From Himantopus leucocephalus (Eukaryota; Chordata; Aves; Charadriiformes; Recurvirostridae), in NCBI GenBank assembly GCA_003993805.1, contig RSEF01000003.1, forward strand, positions 59,430,668 through 59,494,667: a stretch of 64,000 bases of DNA, written 5' to 3'. The position numbers were made by a program, and so were the translations under genes. Below, in pieces: positions 25,791-39,435 of the stretch (position 1 is the stretch's first letter; each line of letters begins with the position of its first letter). A model generated the notes under the pieces. The model was not told where the DNA came from. It searched no databases and was given only the letters and a program-made list of their open reading frames with translations.

Positions 25791-28700
25791 ACTGTAAATC
25801 CTATCAGAACAAAGGGAACGAAAAAGTCACTCCTTGGGATCTCAGAAATCCACCGATTCAAACAGCTATTGTGAATACAGAGAATGTCAGCTCAAATCTG
25901 TCTTCTGCACTGATTCAGAAGGAAGACCTGAATTTCAGACTGCTACCTCCTCTCACCACCTTTTTAGGGAAATCTACATGGTTTTGTTTCCTTAGCTGTC
26001 ACTTTAAGAAGTATCAGTGATTATGTACAGAAATATACTTTATCAACTGGTTTTCATTCATCTGCTGTACCATGTATACATTTAAAGTATTAGTGAGGTG
26101 CAATATTCCTTTACAAAATTTGTGCAATTTTTTTTCCTACTACATCATCAAACTCTTTGTTTCTGGGATTTTTTATAACTGTATTTTTAATCATCCTATC
26201 TGTTAAGTTGCAATTCTCCATTGGGGCTTTCTATAAATCTAAATACAATATTTGCTATCTTCCCATGTAATTGCTGACTTAAATAAGAGAATGTGTACCT
26301 TTAATTACAGCCATTTTACTCTTAAGTTCATTAACATGCCTATTTGTGCTCCATCCAGCTTATTGCTCTCCTTAGCTCATTACTTTGCTACCTTTGGACT
26401 GTCCAGCAATTTAGACTGTCACCTTCCCAACTGGGCAGAAAGAACTCCCAAGTCTCCGTTCCATTAAAGATGAAATTCCTTGACTTGCCAGTTATCAAAA
26501 TGCCATCTCTTGGAAGATCTTTCCTTCAGGATCTGCCTTGACTTAATCTGTCAGCTACCACTGCTCTCTTGTTTGGGGCAACGTTTATCATGGAAATAGA
26601 AACCTTACATAGAAATTGCGTGAGTAATCCTTCTCACTTGCAGCAACTTCTGCCATGTCCCTAACATTTTTTGAGCAGAGACTACTGCAGTGACTCTATG
26701 CTGAAAACAAAGCTGAGGAAAGAACTAAATCAGCCTTCCCTCCACAGCAGGCAAAGTACTGTACTTTGCAGAAGCAGAGCTCAAAGGTTATTGGAGTAGC
26801 CCAGGAAAGGCTCCCCCCTCTATTTGCATCTGTCTGTTTGCATTCTTCATTTCCCCTAAGTTACTGCCCTGAATGGGGATACCTTCTTAATTACCAGTGC
26901 ATCAAATTTCTCTTATTTATCTGTCCAACCTTTACTGTTGATTTAGGAGGACACGAGGTCAAAAGCCAACTAAACGTACTGTTCCAAAATAACTAAGAAA
27001 AGTGTTGTATGCTGAGCTGCTATCAACTCCTTCTTCTCTCAGACTGCGCAATCCTCGTTTCCATTCTGCCAAGTGCTATTGCACAAGAAACCCTTTCCTG
27101 AAAATATTGGTCATTTCAAGTAGATCAAATAGATCTGTGTCACTTTATAACCTATGGAAGACTATTGGCTTTACTTCCTAATTATGGTAGCCTTCCCCAA
27201 CTGGTGTAAGACTACTGACTGTAATCAAGAAAGGGCTCTTCCAAATCAAGTTCCACATCAAACATCTCTTTATAAAGATAAGCATTATTCCCCAATGCCA
27301 TCACAAGCTTTACTACAAAAGGACCAAAGGAACCTCACTCCATTAGTACTATATTAAACATTTTCTTTCATAAAATATTCAGTCTTAAATATTCCTGGAA
27401 TATTCTCAGCATCAAGAATCAAGTTCTTAAGTGTTCACAAACAGAAAGTATGAAAGGGCAGCAGATATGATTGAATTAAAATTTCCTCTTGAATTCAGAT
27501 GAGTGCATACAATATTTTCTTTTCACAATTCAGTCAACTCTAGTCAGATTTCACACTGATTTAGGAATCTACAGAAGTGTGTATATTGTGCAGGTACTTA
27601 CCGGGTGCAGCACAGTACGATGTTTACATGGAATTTTAAAAACTGGAAAAGCATATACCAAATGAAAAAAAAGCTGGGCTAATTATTTCTGTTTACTACA
27701 ATCAAAAATCAAACACTGTATTAGGCATTGAATACACACATAAATGCTATGTCATATAATAAAAGGAAGCTTTTGTTGGATTACAATGAATTCCATATAG
27801 TCTTTATCCAGAAGCACGTTGAGTGAAGCGGGTAAGATTAAGTTGCAGCTGGAGATCAGGAGTTCCAAAAAAAAAAGCCACCAAAACCCAAAGATTTATT
27901 ATAGATCTGCACTTTTATTCCATGCAACAATCGCAAAATGCCAGTCATGAAATGCCATCTCCGAGCTGACTGATAAGATCATTTCCTTATCTCTTTTTTA
28001 GTTCGTAGCACTCCCCTTTGCCATAACAGTCACAAAAAAATAGGCCAAGAGGGGGTGGGAATAACTAACATTTAATAAATCTACTCAAAAAGGCAAGTGT
28101 GTATATACATGCTAGAAGAATATACATCTGGCTGCATTTTTTTGCCTATCTTTGCCAGACATGCAAAAAACGATACTCATGTTTATCTGTAAACAAGTGA
28201 ATAGTTAAAATGGGCTGGCTTTGCGTATGTAAGCAGCCTTATCAGGATCCAGTGAGTTCAGCTTTGAGGGAGCATCATATTTTCATGTGCTGGTACACAA
28301 TGAAGAGTTGATCCTTCTGATAAGAGTTTCAGGGATCTACTGAAACCTACACAGGAACTGAAATATAAATATTAAATAATTACTAAGAATGTGTTCCACC
28401 TAAATCAGTAAAAGATAAGTTTCCAGTCTGAATTCATCTTCTCCCAACAAAGAAGAAGAGACTCTCTGATTCTCTTAACAATTTCATGGCGTATCCCAAT
28501 GTTACCACAAGCCTTGAGAGATAAGGGTTTTCCTCTGTTAAGAAAATCAAGTTATTAAATTGGTCAAAGATGACTCTACCAGAAATGTATTCAAATCTTC
28601 TTTATTAATTACCATAGGAATCTAGTTTGAGAGTCACATATAAAATTTTGCTCAGTTTTCACAGATAAAATATATTATGTACAAAAATTCCTAGGATTTT

Positions 28701-30844
28701 AATTTAGTAAAACCCCAGTAGTACTTAACCGAGCAAGTTATTCTCTGTACAGAGAAGAGCTCTGCAGGACTGATTCATTCTTTTACAGTGCATTAGTTTA
28801 ATCACCTAGGAGATTTCTAACAGACGATGAAATCCAAACAGGAGCAGGAACTTCAGTTATCTTTGGAAGAACATATTTACTTTCACATTCTATCCTAGCA
28901 CCAAGCAAAATAAAACAGTCTAAATACACTTCGGTTTCATCCACAGAATTTATTTGACTTTTGTTGGGTTTAAAAAGGCAGAACCAGATATTGTTTATTA
29001 ATGTTGCAGTTAAGTTCATGTTCTTGTATTAATAATTCTCTGGAATAGAAGCCTATATGGGTTTTTTTATTTTTTTATTTTACTATTTTCTGACATACAG
29101 TAATTGCAATAACATGGTAAAATTTGTTTAGAATAGACAAGTGAGTCGAATTAACAATTACAACAAATTACAGAGCAACCTTCTGTTATACCCCATACCT
29201 TTTTACATATATATATATAATTTGTTGTATTATACAGTTCCCCAATTATCAAGGAATAACCCAGGGAGACTCTCAAGATATAGTGACAGATTGTTAACAG
29301 CTCAAACAAAAGTGACCTCTAATGAGCAGACAAAATCGACAAACAAAAGGACAAAATCCTATTTTCCCTATTCAAAGAACATGCTATCCTGGTAAGAAGA
29401 TACTGGACCAGGCCCAAACTGTATAAAAATAAAAACAGAGCTGATAATAAAACAGATATGATAACCCAAGTTAATAAAGCAGTGCATAAAAAGAGAATGA
29501 ATGTTCAATGCTACCTTGTCTATTCCCACTTTCTCAATGTCTCTAGCAGATGCAAACATATTTGGCTCTGTAAAATCCCATATTTTAATAAATCATGCCA
29601 ATGTTTTTATAAAAAATGACACTTTTAAGTTACTGGTTTTCAACCGCTTATTTTCTTCATCCTTAGTGTTTCTGCTTTGTAATTGTAGAATTGTTGATAA
29701 CCAAAGATCTCAGCGGCTCCAATTATATACCGTGCACTATCTAATTTTAAGACCTGTGGATAGAAATACATAACTGGGTGCTAACGTGCAGGAGTATACC
29801 AAGGGGAGCTAACATGCAAACAAATTCGACATATACGCCTAAAGCTCAGACAGTTCTTGACCCATAGTGGAAGGATGTAGCAGCGAATCTATACCTCTTA
29901 CACCTTCTTTCCCATTCCACATGATGCTGATCGACGGGGTCGGAAAAGACCTCGTCAAGGTTTCTCCCACCTACACATCAGATGGCTGTGCCATGAAGGG
30001 ATCATGGTTTTCACTGGAGTGAGTGTGTTCCCTGCACACAGGCTGGGAGGTGAGGAAAATGCTTTCCTACCTGGCTGCATGAAGGGACTTGCAAGGGAGA
30101 TGAGAATTCAGAGAGAGTAGGAGTTAGGCTAACATGTGGAAGACAGACATACATTTTGTTGCCTTAATTCCCAGGACCAGTATATTCTGATTTATTGTTC
30201 TCTACAACTTTGTTAATTTGAATCCAATATACCTTTTCATTGTTGACAAGGAAAGCTTTACCATCAACTTCTTATGCAAATCAAGCTGAAACTATTAGTT
30301 ATAAGTTAGACCAGTTCCTTCCCCTGGTAAAATCAAGTGATCTATGCATGCAAAATACAAGCAGGTCTGACCTACTCTATCCTGTTGATCTCTGTACATT
30401 TAAATAAGAGTTGTGCATGGAAAAGTCTAAAATAAGGACATACTAGTAGCAACTAATATAGTCAAGAATCAATGCAATATTTATTCAGGTGGTCTGTGAG
30501 AAAAATAGGAAAGTCATGACCTTGTTTCAGTATATACAGCTCTCAGAAATGTCTTCCAAAGTGGCTGAAAAATACAACGTTTGGTACTGAGTACGTTCAG
30601 AATGGAACCTGTGTATAGCAATAAGAACACCCTGTAAAAAGGGGAGGAAGAGGGTATACTGCCACATATAATGTAACAGACACACGTCTAGTAAATAAAC
30701 CTTCATCTGGAGCTCCAGGTTTAGGAACTGGATACTGAACTTTGGAAGAACAAATTACATTTACTTCTAAATATTTTCACAGACAATTTTCACACTGATA
30801 TAAGAATTATGTAAACAGCTGCTAAAATAAATCACTGATATTTA
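25791..30844. other. AT-rich intergenic sequence, no gene seen
   Basis: Only short frames without domains. It has a short AT dinucleotide run at about 29207-29219. I see nothing else to annotate. Confidence 0.6.
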
Positions 30845-30920
30845 GATTGCAAGCTCTCTGGAGTAGACGCTGTCTTTAACTTAATGGTTGTAGAGCCCCC
30901 CGTGCCATGCACCCTGTCAC
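30845..30920 (+). mobile_element. Old SINE-like 3' fragment
   Basis: GATTGCAAGCTCTCTGGAGT, then AGACGCTGTCTTTAA, then TGTAGAGCCCCCCGTGCCATG, follows the order of a common ancient amniote SINE/LINE tail (GATTGTAAGCTC..GGGACTGTCT..TACAGTGCCTAGCAC). A further short stretch at about 31075-31135 (CCCATTGTACAGTCAGAGAA) may be a - strand MIR remnant. Both are strongly decayed. Confidence 0.45.
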
Positions 30921-32879
30921 ACGGCCCATCTTGTTATCCGTTTCACCGCAGCACTCAGTGGAAACGGGGATCTCAGTGCACAGGTCCTTAAAATGCTTAC
31001 ATATATTTTAAGAAATTAGACCTGTCAAAAGACCTTGCACACTAATTAAGCATAGCAAAGTGCAAGAGAAATTAAGATTCCCATTGTACAGTCAGAGAAA
31101 TAATGCTCCGGAGGCTAGTTAAATAATTAAGTCAAGGGTTCCTTGACCCTTGTCACAAAACCATTTATCCAACCAGAAATCCAGATAAGCTTTTGTATTG
31201 TGATTCTCGGTACAAATTGTGATGGGGAACTTCAGTGCATCTGTATACAATTTCTCTTTTAGTTGAAAAAACTAATAGTCAAAGATTACCACCGGGAAAT
31301 GAATGCTGGGGCTGACCGGAGTTAGGTTCACAAGATACCAAAGTGCCTCTTTAGGTTTCTGAGCCCAAAATTTAAGGCACCATTTGAACATTCAGTGCTT
31401 AAAACATCCCCTTCTTTCACTGCTAAAGTCAACAAGGTGCTGTTGAGTAGATGCACAACCATTTAAATTGTGACCAACCATTACTTGGTCCCAAAAAAAA
31501 TCACAAATGCACTGTACCTCAGCGGCACTATATATAGAGGCACTATCTCCCTCTCAGGAGCCAACGTCAGTAAACAGCAGCACAGAAATAACAATTCTGG
31601 ATGGTCCTCTACTTAACAGCTATGGAATTCCTCTCTGCTGCAGAGATTTAATTCAATGATTACGTGACCATCATTATTTCCAAACCAAGGAGATCACACC
31701 TCCACCTCTCCTGCTGGGGCTTTTTCATTTTGTAAAAAATATGTAAATATTTCTGAGTAGAAACTGGAATGCCACATCTCCCGTCCCCCTAGGTGAAGAA
31801 AATCCATTACTGGGCTCCCAGTGTTTGCACTCTTGCTTCAAGCATTCCAATGAGGATGAATGAAACAGGACAGTCACAGAGGGATGTATTTTAACAGCCC
31901 TATTTACATCTACGTGCCATGTCTACAGATCTGGGCATCTGACAGACTCTCAGGCATGACTTAAAGGACTGAAATGAGGCTCAAGGCAGAGAGCTGCCTA
32001 CAGAGAGCCAACAGGAAATACCAAGAACAGGGACTTCAGTTCGAATATGACCCATGGTCTTTCTGTACCATCCAGCATCTTAGAAGGCGTGCCTATATCA
32101 TGTAATGAACCCAGACCAGCTAGTACCTCCGCAGAGAGCTGTGTTGCACTACATGGATACATCAGCTCAGGTCCCAAGACAGCGCAATCAAATTAGTATA
32201 GAACATGGATCTAGTTAATAAGTCCTGCCCTTCAGCAGGCAAGTATAATATCATATTAGCAGTGTTACACTCTGGGTATAAGCCATTAATAGGGTTATAC
32301 GATCTGGGCATCTCCGCATCGCATCCCATTCTGAAATGTACATGTGCTAACTCTTATCTGGCCTTTTTGTTTACTTTTTTCGTTTATTTTAATACCCCGG
32401 CCCTCCAGCAAGCACTCCCATCCCAGTGTCCACAGAACACTTTAGGAGCAAACACACTTTATTTTAAAATCTCGGGGCCTGACTTTAGGAAGTTGTCTCA
32501 GTCCAAATACACTTTGCTGAGTGCAAATTCAAAGCTTGGAGCAAGGCCCATCGGGTAATGAACCTCAGGGGCTATTAATCCACAACCTACAATTTGTAAA
32601 TGTGCAGGATACTGACTCAGTAGAAAAAATAATTTTAAACATCTGTGGTATTCTTTCAATTCCAGATTAATTACACCGCTCAGATTGTAACGTTAGCCAG
32701 AAATTTCAAGTCTCTCCGCTGCTATGTTGAGAATGCTGTATTTTCCTTTGTGTTTATCACTGCTGCGCTACAGTAGGAGGCTTCCTGCCCAACACAAGCT
32801 TATGTTCAGTTCTGTGTCCTACATTTATTCTACAGCTCACCTTGCCTGCCTTTTCTTTCTTTGTCTGAAGTCCTTCTGA
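30921..32879. other. Intergenic sequence, no gene seen
   Basis: Apart from the possible MIR remnant near 31075-31135, nothing is recognised. The 117-codon + frame at 32205-32558 has no domain or coding-like composition. Confidence 0.55.
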
Positions 32880-33310
32880 AACTCTTTGTTACACAGCATT
32901 AATTATTATTATTACTTTTAAGACAAAGGCTGTGTACATACCCCCCCATCACTCCATCAAAATGGTGATATAAATGAAAATCTAAACAGGCTGTTTAATC
33001 CTTTTGAGAAGCTAATAATTATTTTCAATCAGCAAAGACTATTCTGCCATTTCAAAGAATGATTAATGAGAGCAAATGTGTTTGTAATTTATTAGCAGCA
33101 GCTTTGGCGGGGGGGGGGGATAACTTAGGAATGGCAGCCATAGCATCAACATCTGATGATGTGAAGGCACTTCTGCTCCATATTATAAAGTCAAACATGA
33201 GGCTGCCTCTTTGTTGATTTATACTCTGCACAGTGATACCGAGTGCCTGGGTTTTATTCATGAATGACTTTGCCGTTATTTTTTGTAGAAGTGCCACGGC
33301 AAAAAGAAAT
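32880..33310. promoter_or_regulatory. Candidate conserved non-coding element 4 (strongest of the set)
   Basis: About 430 bp rich in homeodomain words (TTAATTATTATTATTA, CTAATAATTATT, GATTAATGAG) and a CATGAATGACTTTGCC stretch, with no recognised repeat. A G-run at about 33109-33119 interrupts it. Density and spacing of such words resemble developmental enhancers, and the locus is upstream of a developmental regulator. Conservation was not tested. Confidence 0.35.
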
Positions 33311-33562
33311 CCATGAGTATGTACTCTTCCATAACACTCACTCAGCCATCAGTATTCATCAACGTATGCTTCTCTAAGAACAGAAGTATATCACAATAAA
33401 ACAGGAGGGAAAAGGCAAACAAGCAGAAGGAAAGCAGAGGATTGACTGGACTGAGATAGGAGGAGAATTAAACCCCTCTATCATAACACCTGGTGAAATA
33501 ACTTTATGGCCCACATACAACATAGTGTCTGAGAATTCTGCAGACTTGAATATGCAATTTCA

Positions 33563-33652
33563 TCTCCACAACACTCTTGCAAGAAGACAATATGCCCATA
33601 TCACAAACAGGAAAGTGAGGCATGGCAAGGCTGAAAATTCCTTAAATCACAT
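33563..33652 (-). mobile_element. MIR SINE fragment, - strand
   Basis: The + strand order CCACAACACTCTTGCAAGAA, then ATATGCCCATATCACAAACAGG, then AAAGTGAGGCATGGCAAGGC, matches the reverse complement of MIR (ACAACCCTATGAGGTA.. CCCCATTTTACAGATGAGG.. AAACTGAGGCACAGAGAGG). It is an old copy with many changes. Confidence 0.65.
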
Positions 33653-34469
33653 TATGTTCTTATCTGTTCACTTAGTTGCCTAAATATTGCTAAAATTTTA
33701 TTCTTAAGGTTAGACAACCCCCCCAAGAGGACTTTGATGACTAAAATGGGACTTCATGTGCCTGGACAACCCACCTGACAGCTGCCTGATTCAGCTGTCA
33801 TTTTGTCTTGAAAGTGCCCTGCTTCTCCAGCACAGAGCTTTCCCCCAGTCTAAGCTGCAATGAAACCTAGAAACTAGAAAGGTAATTCCAATGTCTAAAT
33901 CACCCAAGCACTGAATTTCCCAAACAGATTAATACGTGCAGCATTTCCAAAGGTACAAAAGTCCAGCCTAAGCTACTGCACACACATTCTACTTGTTATA
34001 GGGGCAGCGGAGTGTCTGCAATATGAGCAAATACAGAAAAGCCTCAAAATCCAAAACAGTCCAAAACAGTTTTGCATGCAAAAAGACATCTGTGGGAATA
34101 TTCAACTTGATACTCAATCATCCCTGAATGGATGGTGTATCCCTCCCAAACAACTGACAGGACCAAGCAGGAACTGGCTGAAACCCCTATCCCTCGCCTC
34201 CATCCCAAGAGGGTGTTTCTTTGATAGCTGGGATCAGTAGCAGCACCATCTGCCCCTTCTTTTGAAGCTGTGTCACTATGCAGAAAGAAAAGCAAAATTG
34301 AAAGAACCAGAAGGAAAATCTAAGCACAGCATCACAGCATCTCTTGTTCTCTCTTCTTGCAGTCCTGGCATCTTGTTTTCTTACTTTGGTTTTTATTATG
34401 TATTAATGTAGAGGGAAAAGGGGGAAAACAATCATGACCCATTTTATAAGCAATTATTCCCCTCAATTT

Positions 34470-35042
34470 AGCACTTGAGGGACCCCATCTGGAGCATTGT
34501 GTGTAGTTTGGGGCTCCCCAGAACAAAACAGACATTTACAAACTGAAAAGTCCAATCAAGTTGGTGGAGCACATATGACAAGAAGTTGAGGAAATTGCAG
34601 GGGGGCTGGACTAGATGACCTTTAAAGGTCCCTTCCAACCCAAACTATTCTATGATTCTATGAAACTGGATTTGTTCAACCCAGAGAAAAGGCTAAAGGA
34701 TAGTCTAGTTTCTATTTTCAACTTCCTAAAAGGAATAGAAGAGCCAGAGAGAAGACAGAGACAGCTTCTTCTCAGCAACGCACAGAAGAAAGACAAGAGG
34801 CACTGCTCAACACTTACAGCATGGGAGAATCCATTCATATACAAAGGAAAAAAAAAACATAGGAAGAGTGGTCAAGCAAAGGGACAGGCTTACAGAGAGG
34901 TCATGTAACATGGTAATATTCAAAGTTTTCTCGGACGAGGCCTTAAGCAATTTGACTGAATGTTAGCACTGCTTTGCGCAGGGAGGGGTTGACCAAATGA
35001 CCTCCAAAGATCCTCTCTAACCTAATCCATTCTACGATTCTG
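34470..35042 (+). mobile_element. Older CR1 copy, + strand, interrupted by a younger CR1 tail
   Basis: GGACCCCATCTGGAGCATTG matches the CR1 ORF2 end (..WSPQ region). After the insert at about 34598-34662, homology resumes with GGATTTGTTCAACCCAGAGA. It then runs through a decayed region to GGGGTTGACCAAATGACCTC and CATTCTACGATTCTG at 35030-35042, the CR1 3' terminus. Many substitutions and small indels indicate an old insertion. Confidence 0.8.
34598..34662 (+). mobile_element. Short young CR1 3' tail nested in older CR1
   Basis: About 65 bp: GGGGGCTGGACTAGATGACC, then TTTAAAGGTCCCTTCCAACC, ending ATTCTATGATTCTATG, close to the CR1 consensus and much less mutated than its surroundings. It carries two copies of the terminal octamer. 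It splits the older CR1 between GAGGAAATTGCAG and AAACTGGATTTG. Extreme 5' truncation is common for CR1. Confidence 0.85.
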
Positions 35043-38000
35043 CTCAGACCTTCTTGTAACGTGATAATTAGGAAGATGCACGGTTGAACTGATGCAAGAG
35101 TAAGAAGGATATAACACGGAGGCTGACCTCCAGTGCTCAACTCTACATCCGCATTTTTAGGAAGCAATGCCTTAGCTGGTGAGCTATGCTTTCCAACTTA
35201 AGCAACAGTTCCTGTGCAAAGGAGAAATGAATGACATATGATAAAGGTTTTCTGAGCAATCAGAAAAAAATAAGATAAAACATTCTGAAGAAATTCACCT
35301 TGCGAACCTAGCAGTTTCTGTTCGAGGCAGACATAACCCATGTAGGCACTGAATTTGGCAGCATTACAGGGATAATATTTTCCTAAGGATGAACTAGTCT
35401 TGTAGCATTTTGCCTGTATGTTAGACACAGATACGCTTCCTTCATCAACTATCAACTGGCACGCACGGCTTCTTGTTCCACCTCATTCGTACTTAACCAA
35501 TCTATTTACAGTGAACAACACAAGCAAGAACCTTTGGGGGGATTTTTGCATGGCACATTATGAATCACATTTTTTGGCCCTTCTTTTACATCACAGGGTA
35601 CTGGTCACAGCTGGAAGCAGAACACAGTCCTCCTCAGATCAATGGTCTGCTCTGATATGACAAATTCTGTGTTTTCATTCTGTTCCCTTTGATGTCTCTC
35701 TCTCTTCTCAAGCCTCATCTTGTTTTTATTCTATACATTGTATTTGGCTGAATTAGACTACAAAGCCCTACAGAAGACATTGGTTTGAACAAGACTTCAA
35801 AAAATGGCTTAGTACATCTGGATACCTCAAGTTGAGTGACACTTTAATATAACTGGATTTTTACAGAATGATGGACACCTGCTCTTTGAAAATCAGACTC
35901 CTCTTAAGTTGGATGAAGATAAGCACCACAGAAGTGAAGCACCTGAAACTAATAGACACTTCTGAAAAATCCTGTGCCTTTACCATGATTGATAGAGAAC
36001 TGTGTGCATTTACAGCATCCTTTTAAAAAAGATCTGCATGTCTGGCTCAAGGGTAACAGCATCGCTGGTTTCACATGCAACTACCTCTCATAGTGCACCA
36101 CGGTATTAATCTATTCTGAATAAATGAGAAGAGTGCTAAATTTTTAATGAACAGTGTTTCCACCTGTCTCAAGATAATGAAAGAATGTAAAGCTGTTCTT
36201 AGAACTTTACAGAAAACAAGAGTAATTAGACACTATCAGCACCTATAACCTTGGGCTGATAACACCACTACATTTTATGAAGTAAGGGGAAAATTTTTTT
36301 GTATGGATCGATTCTTTCTAAAAGAAAATGATTCCTTGCTGTTACATTACTCAGGGGAGCAGCACAAGGGAAAACAAAGCTTTATTTCACAGATCATTCC
36401 GTACTCCCACTGTTCCGTAAGAATACTGGGGTCTTATGGGCAAGGGACGAGACCTACAAAACCAGTACATGGGCTTATACTCACCTCTTACCTAAGGGAG
36501 AGCCTCTGCCACAAAAGAAAGTGCCCAGTTCTTGAATGTTCAGGTAATTACCACTTGAACCTCTGCATCTTATAACATGAAGATCTGAAGTGTTTTCCTT
36601 ACCTTGTTGCTGATGTGTTGGCAGGAGAATGACAAAAAATATTGAGGCAGGAGCCTCATGCCCACCTTGGCAAAAGCAGCCCATCCTTTAGCAAGTCTCT
36701 TGTTCTGCCTTATCGTTCAAAACAGCTTGTGTGCATTACGGCTGAAACGGTATCTCTTTGCTAATACACAAAGTAGAGCATCCAGCCCGTGACAGGACAC
36801 TTGCATGCTTCTCTCGTCAAGTCAAAATGGTGTCAAATTTCTTTTGTCTGTATTTGAAATGCAACCTCCTCCCTCAAGAATGTATGTGTGAACAATGATC
36901 ATGTAACTCACACCAGATTGTGACACTGGGCTAGTGCAAGTTACATTTATGAGGCAGAATGACTGTTCATCATCCTGCTGCCTAATGAAATCAAATACAT
37001 TGATAAATCCAACACTAATGAAGAATACTATTTATCAGAGTATGGGTTATTAAAAGAGAGTGTTTCCATTTCACTGAGTCGTGAGAAAAGAAAGATCTTG
37101 CAGGTCTGCAGGTGTCCTGGGGCTGCTTAACTGATCCCACAGAACTGCCATGGATGCCGAATTTGGAGGACCTCCTGGCAGCACCACCACTGTTCATGAC
37201 AACGTGTCTCTCTGGCTGCTGGACAGGCCAGACGGAACTCCTCAAATGTGAATTAAAAGCAAAGATCTTACTCTGCACACTCAAAATGCTTAACTGGAAC
37301 TACAGTGCAGTATTTCAATGGTAAGGGAATAAAGATATGAGGGGATATATTGAATTTGGTTCTACGTATCACTCAGAGCAGCTTTATCCTGTTTTTTTAA
37401 GAATGCAAGAAGGAACACAAACCAGCTTACCACAGAGATTAAAATTATGTTATCAAAAAAGAAAAATTCACTATAAAAAGCATAAGGGTAGCAAAGGAGC
37501 AGCGAGAGGATGAAACGGAGACTGGTCTCAGTGAGTTATGTAGGGCATGTATAAGAAGAATCACTGAGACAAAATGTGTAAAGGGCATGGCAGTGCAAGA
37601 TAATATGATGTAGGAATACTGAAAACTGAACTAGCAGAGACCTTGACAGAGGACATAAGAATGTCTGAGGATCTGAATTAGATTTTTGCAAAGGCCAGCA
37701 TTAAAATAAGTAGATAATGAGTATGTCCTAAAATATGGTTTAAATGTATTGGAGAATAAGAGATAAAGATGGTGGTATAGCATTTGCCACCATCAGACTC
37801 AAACAATAAAGGCATAAGTGAATTAAATGGGTAAGAGCTTGGAATACTGTTCGTCCTAAATTGTTGACACCTGACAATATTCAATGATCAAGAAAACAAG
37901 TTAGCACAAATAAGAAACACATGCTATCATAAGATGTGTATCACAGTATTAAAGAATTACTCCTATATTCACCTTACCTGTAAAAAAAACAATGGAACTG

Positions 38001-39383
38001 TGAAAATGAGAAACATCAAGGCGACACAGAGGAGATAAATCTTTGGCTGTTATCAATAAACATTAAAGTCTTTTTTTTCTTCTCTTTTTTTTTTGTGTGT
38101 GTTAATATAGTCGTACAGTGGTAACACACTACTAAAAATCCCTCATGTTTTAGCTGTCAGATTTTAAATATTGAAATCCAAGACAGGGAAGTTATGCACA
38201 TGTTTTATTTGATTCAGAATGAAGTAGTCTGCACATCAATCAACTGTTCTAATAAATGGGGAATCAGACAAACTAGATACAAATAATTCCTATATTCAGA
38301 AAATCTGCTTTTCTGGACACCTATTGTGACAACCACTCTGGGAAAAACTGAATTCAACATCTATTTCACAGGACACTTGAGTTTGACCACATAATTCAGC
38401 ACAACTTGTATTATACAGGACAACTGTGGCAACATTACCTAATGTAGACATGCTACCTTGGTGAAAAAGCAAGTATTATGACTACAGTTTATTCTTAGGC
38501 TTAACTGTCCAGTTCAGTGCAGAACTAGAAGTCCACACTGCAGATTAAATGCGACTACAAATACATCAGTTCAAAACTCATTGCAAACAGAGCCTCAGCC
38601 TGTCCAAGATAAAACTGTGGAATCTTCCACAAAGGCAAAAGTGATAGGCAGGTTTATAAATAAAACAAAGACACATTGTTTTACAAAAATATATGATGCC
38701 AACGTGAAGGGGGGATGGAATCAAACTGCTAACACAAAGAGACTGGTGATGTACAGTGCTGTCTTCCTACAGCTTTTGTCAAACTGTATCTTTCTTAAGC
38801 TTTAGACAAGACACATTACCTTTAACACACACTAAATAGACTCTCTTAAAACCTCCTGGGGAGCCTAGGCTCTACCAGGTTAGCACGGGTTAAACTTGGT
38901 TGCACATGCTAACATCACACCTTTAAGTTTTTGTCTAGACAGAGCATTAAAATAGATAACTTGTTTGTAGGATGTAAGTATACAGAATTAGATAACAAAC
39001 TGTTGCAATGGTGTAAACAAAAAGGCAATGTGCTGACAATGGATTGCAGAAGACAGAAGTAACGAGTTGCGTTCCTTGGGAATGCCTGTCTCGCTCTCTG
39101 TTGTTTATTAATGACCTTGAAAGGTACTATCTGAATGTGGTCAAAAATATATGGTAACTGGAAATCTCACGAATGCCTCATATACTCAGAGAATGTTTCA
39201 GTTATCCACATCTAAGCTAAAGGAGACATACTACAAAATAGCATTCAAGCGCCTGCATTGACAAAGGTAATGCCATCATGCGATGCACTAGAAGGACTTC
39301 TGGGAGCACATCCCCTGCACCATTAGCCTGTATTAATCTGAGCTGCTTTGCACATTCTTTTCCAGTGCTCAGTGGGAATGCAC
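35043..39383. other. AT-rich intergenic sequence, no gene seen
   Basis: No supported gene. The T-rich stretch at about 38070-38094 is followed by a short GT run. The interval 36090-36280 is repeat-free and could be conserved, without direct support. Confidence 0.6.
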
Positions 39384-39435
39384 AGCCAATTTATCCAAGC
39401 ATCTGTAGGAGCCAATTTATCTAAGCATCTGTGGG
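39384..39435 (+). repeat. Two-copy 26-bp tandem duplication
   Basis: AGCCAATTTATCCAAGCATC.. at 39384-39409 is repeated at 39410-39435 with two substitutions (24 of 26 identical). It lies in non-coding DNA. Confidence 0.9.

Noticed and set aside
29207..29219. AT dinucleotide run
   Set aside because: Too short to be notable beyond a passing microsatellite.
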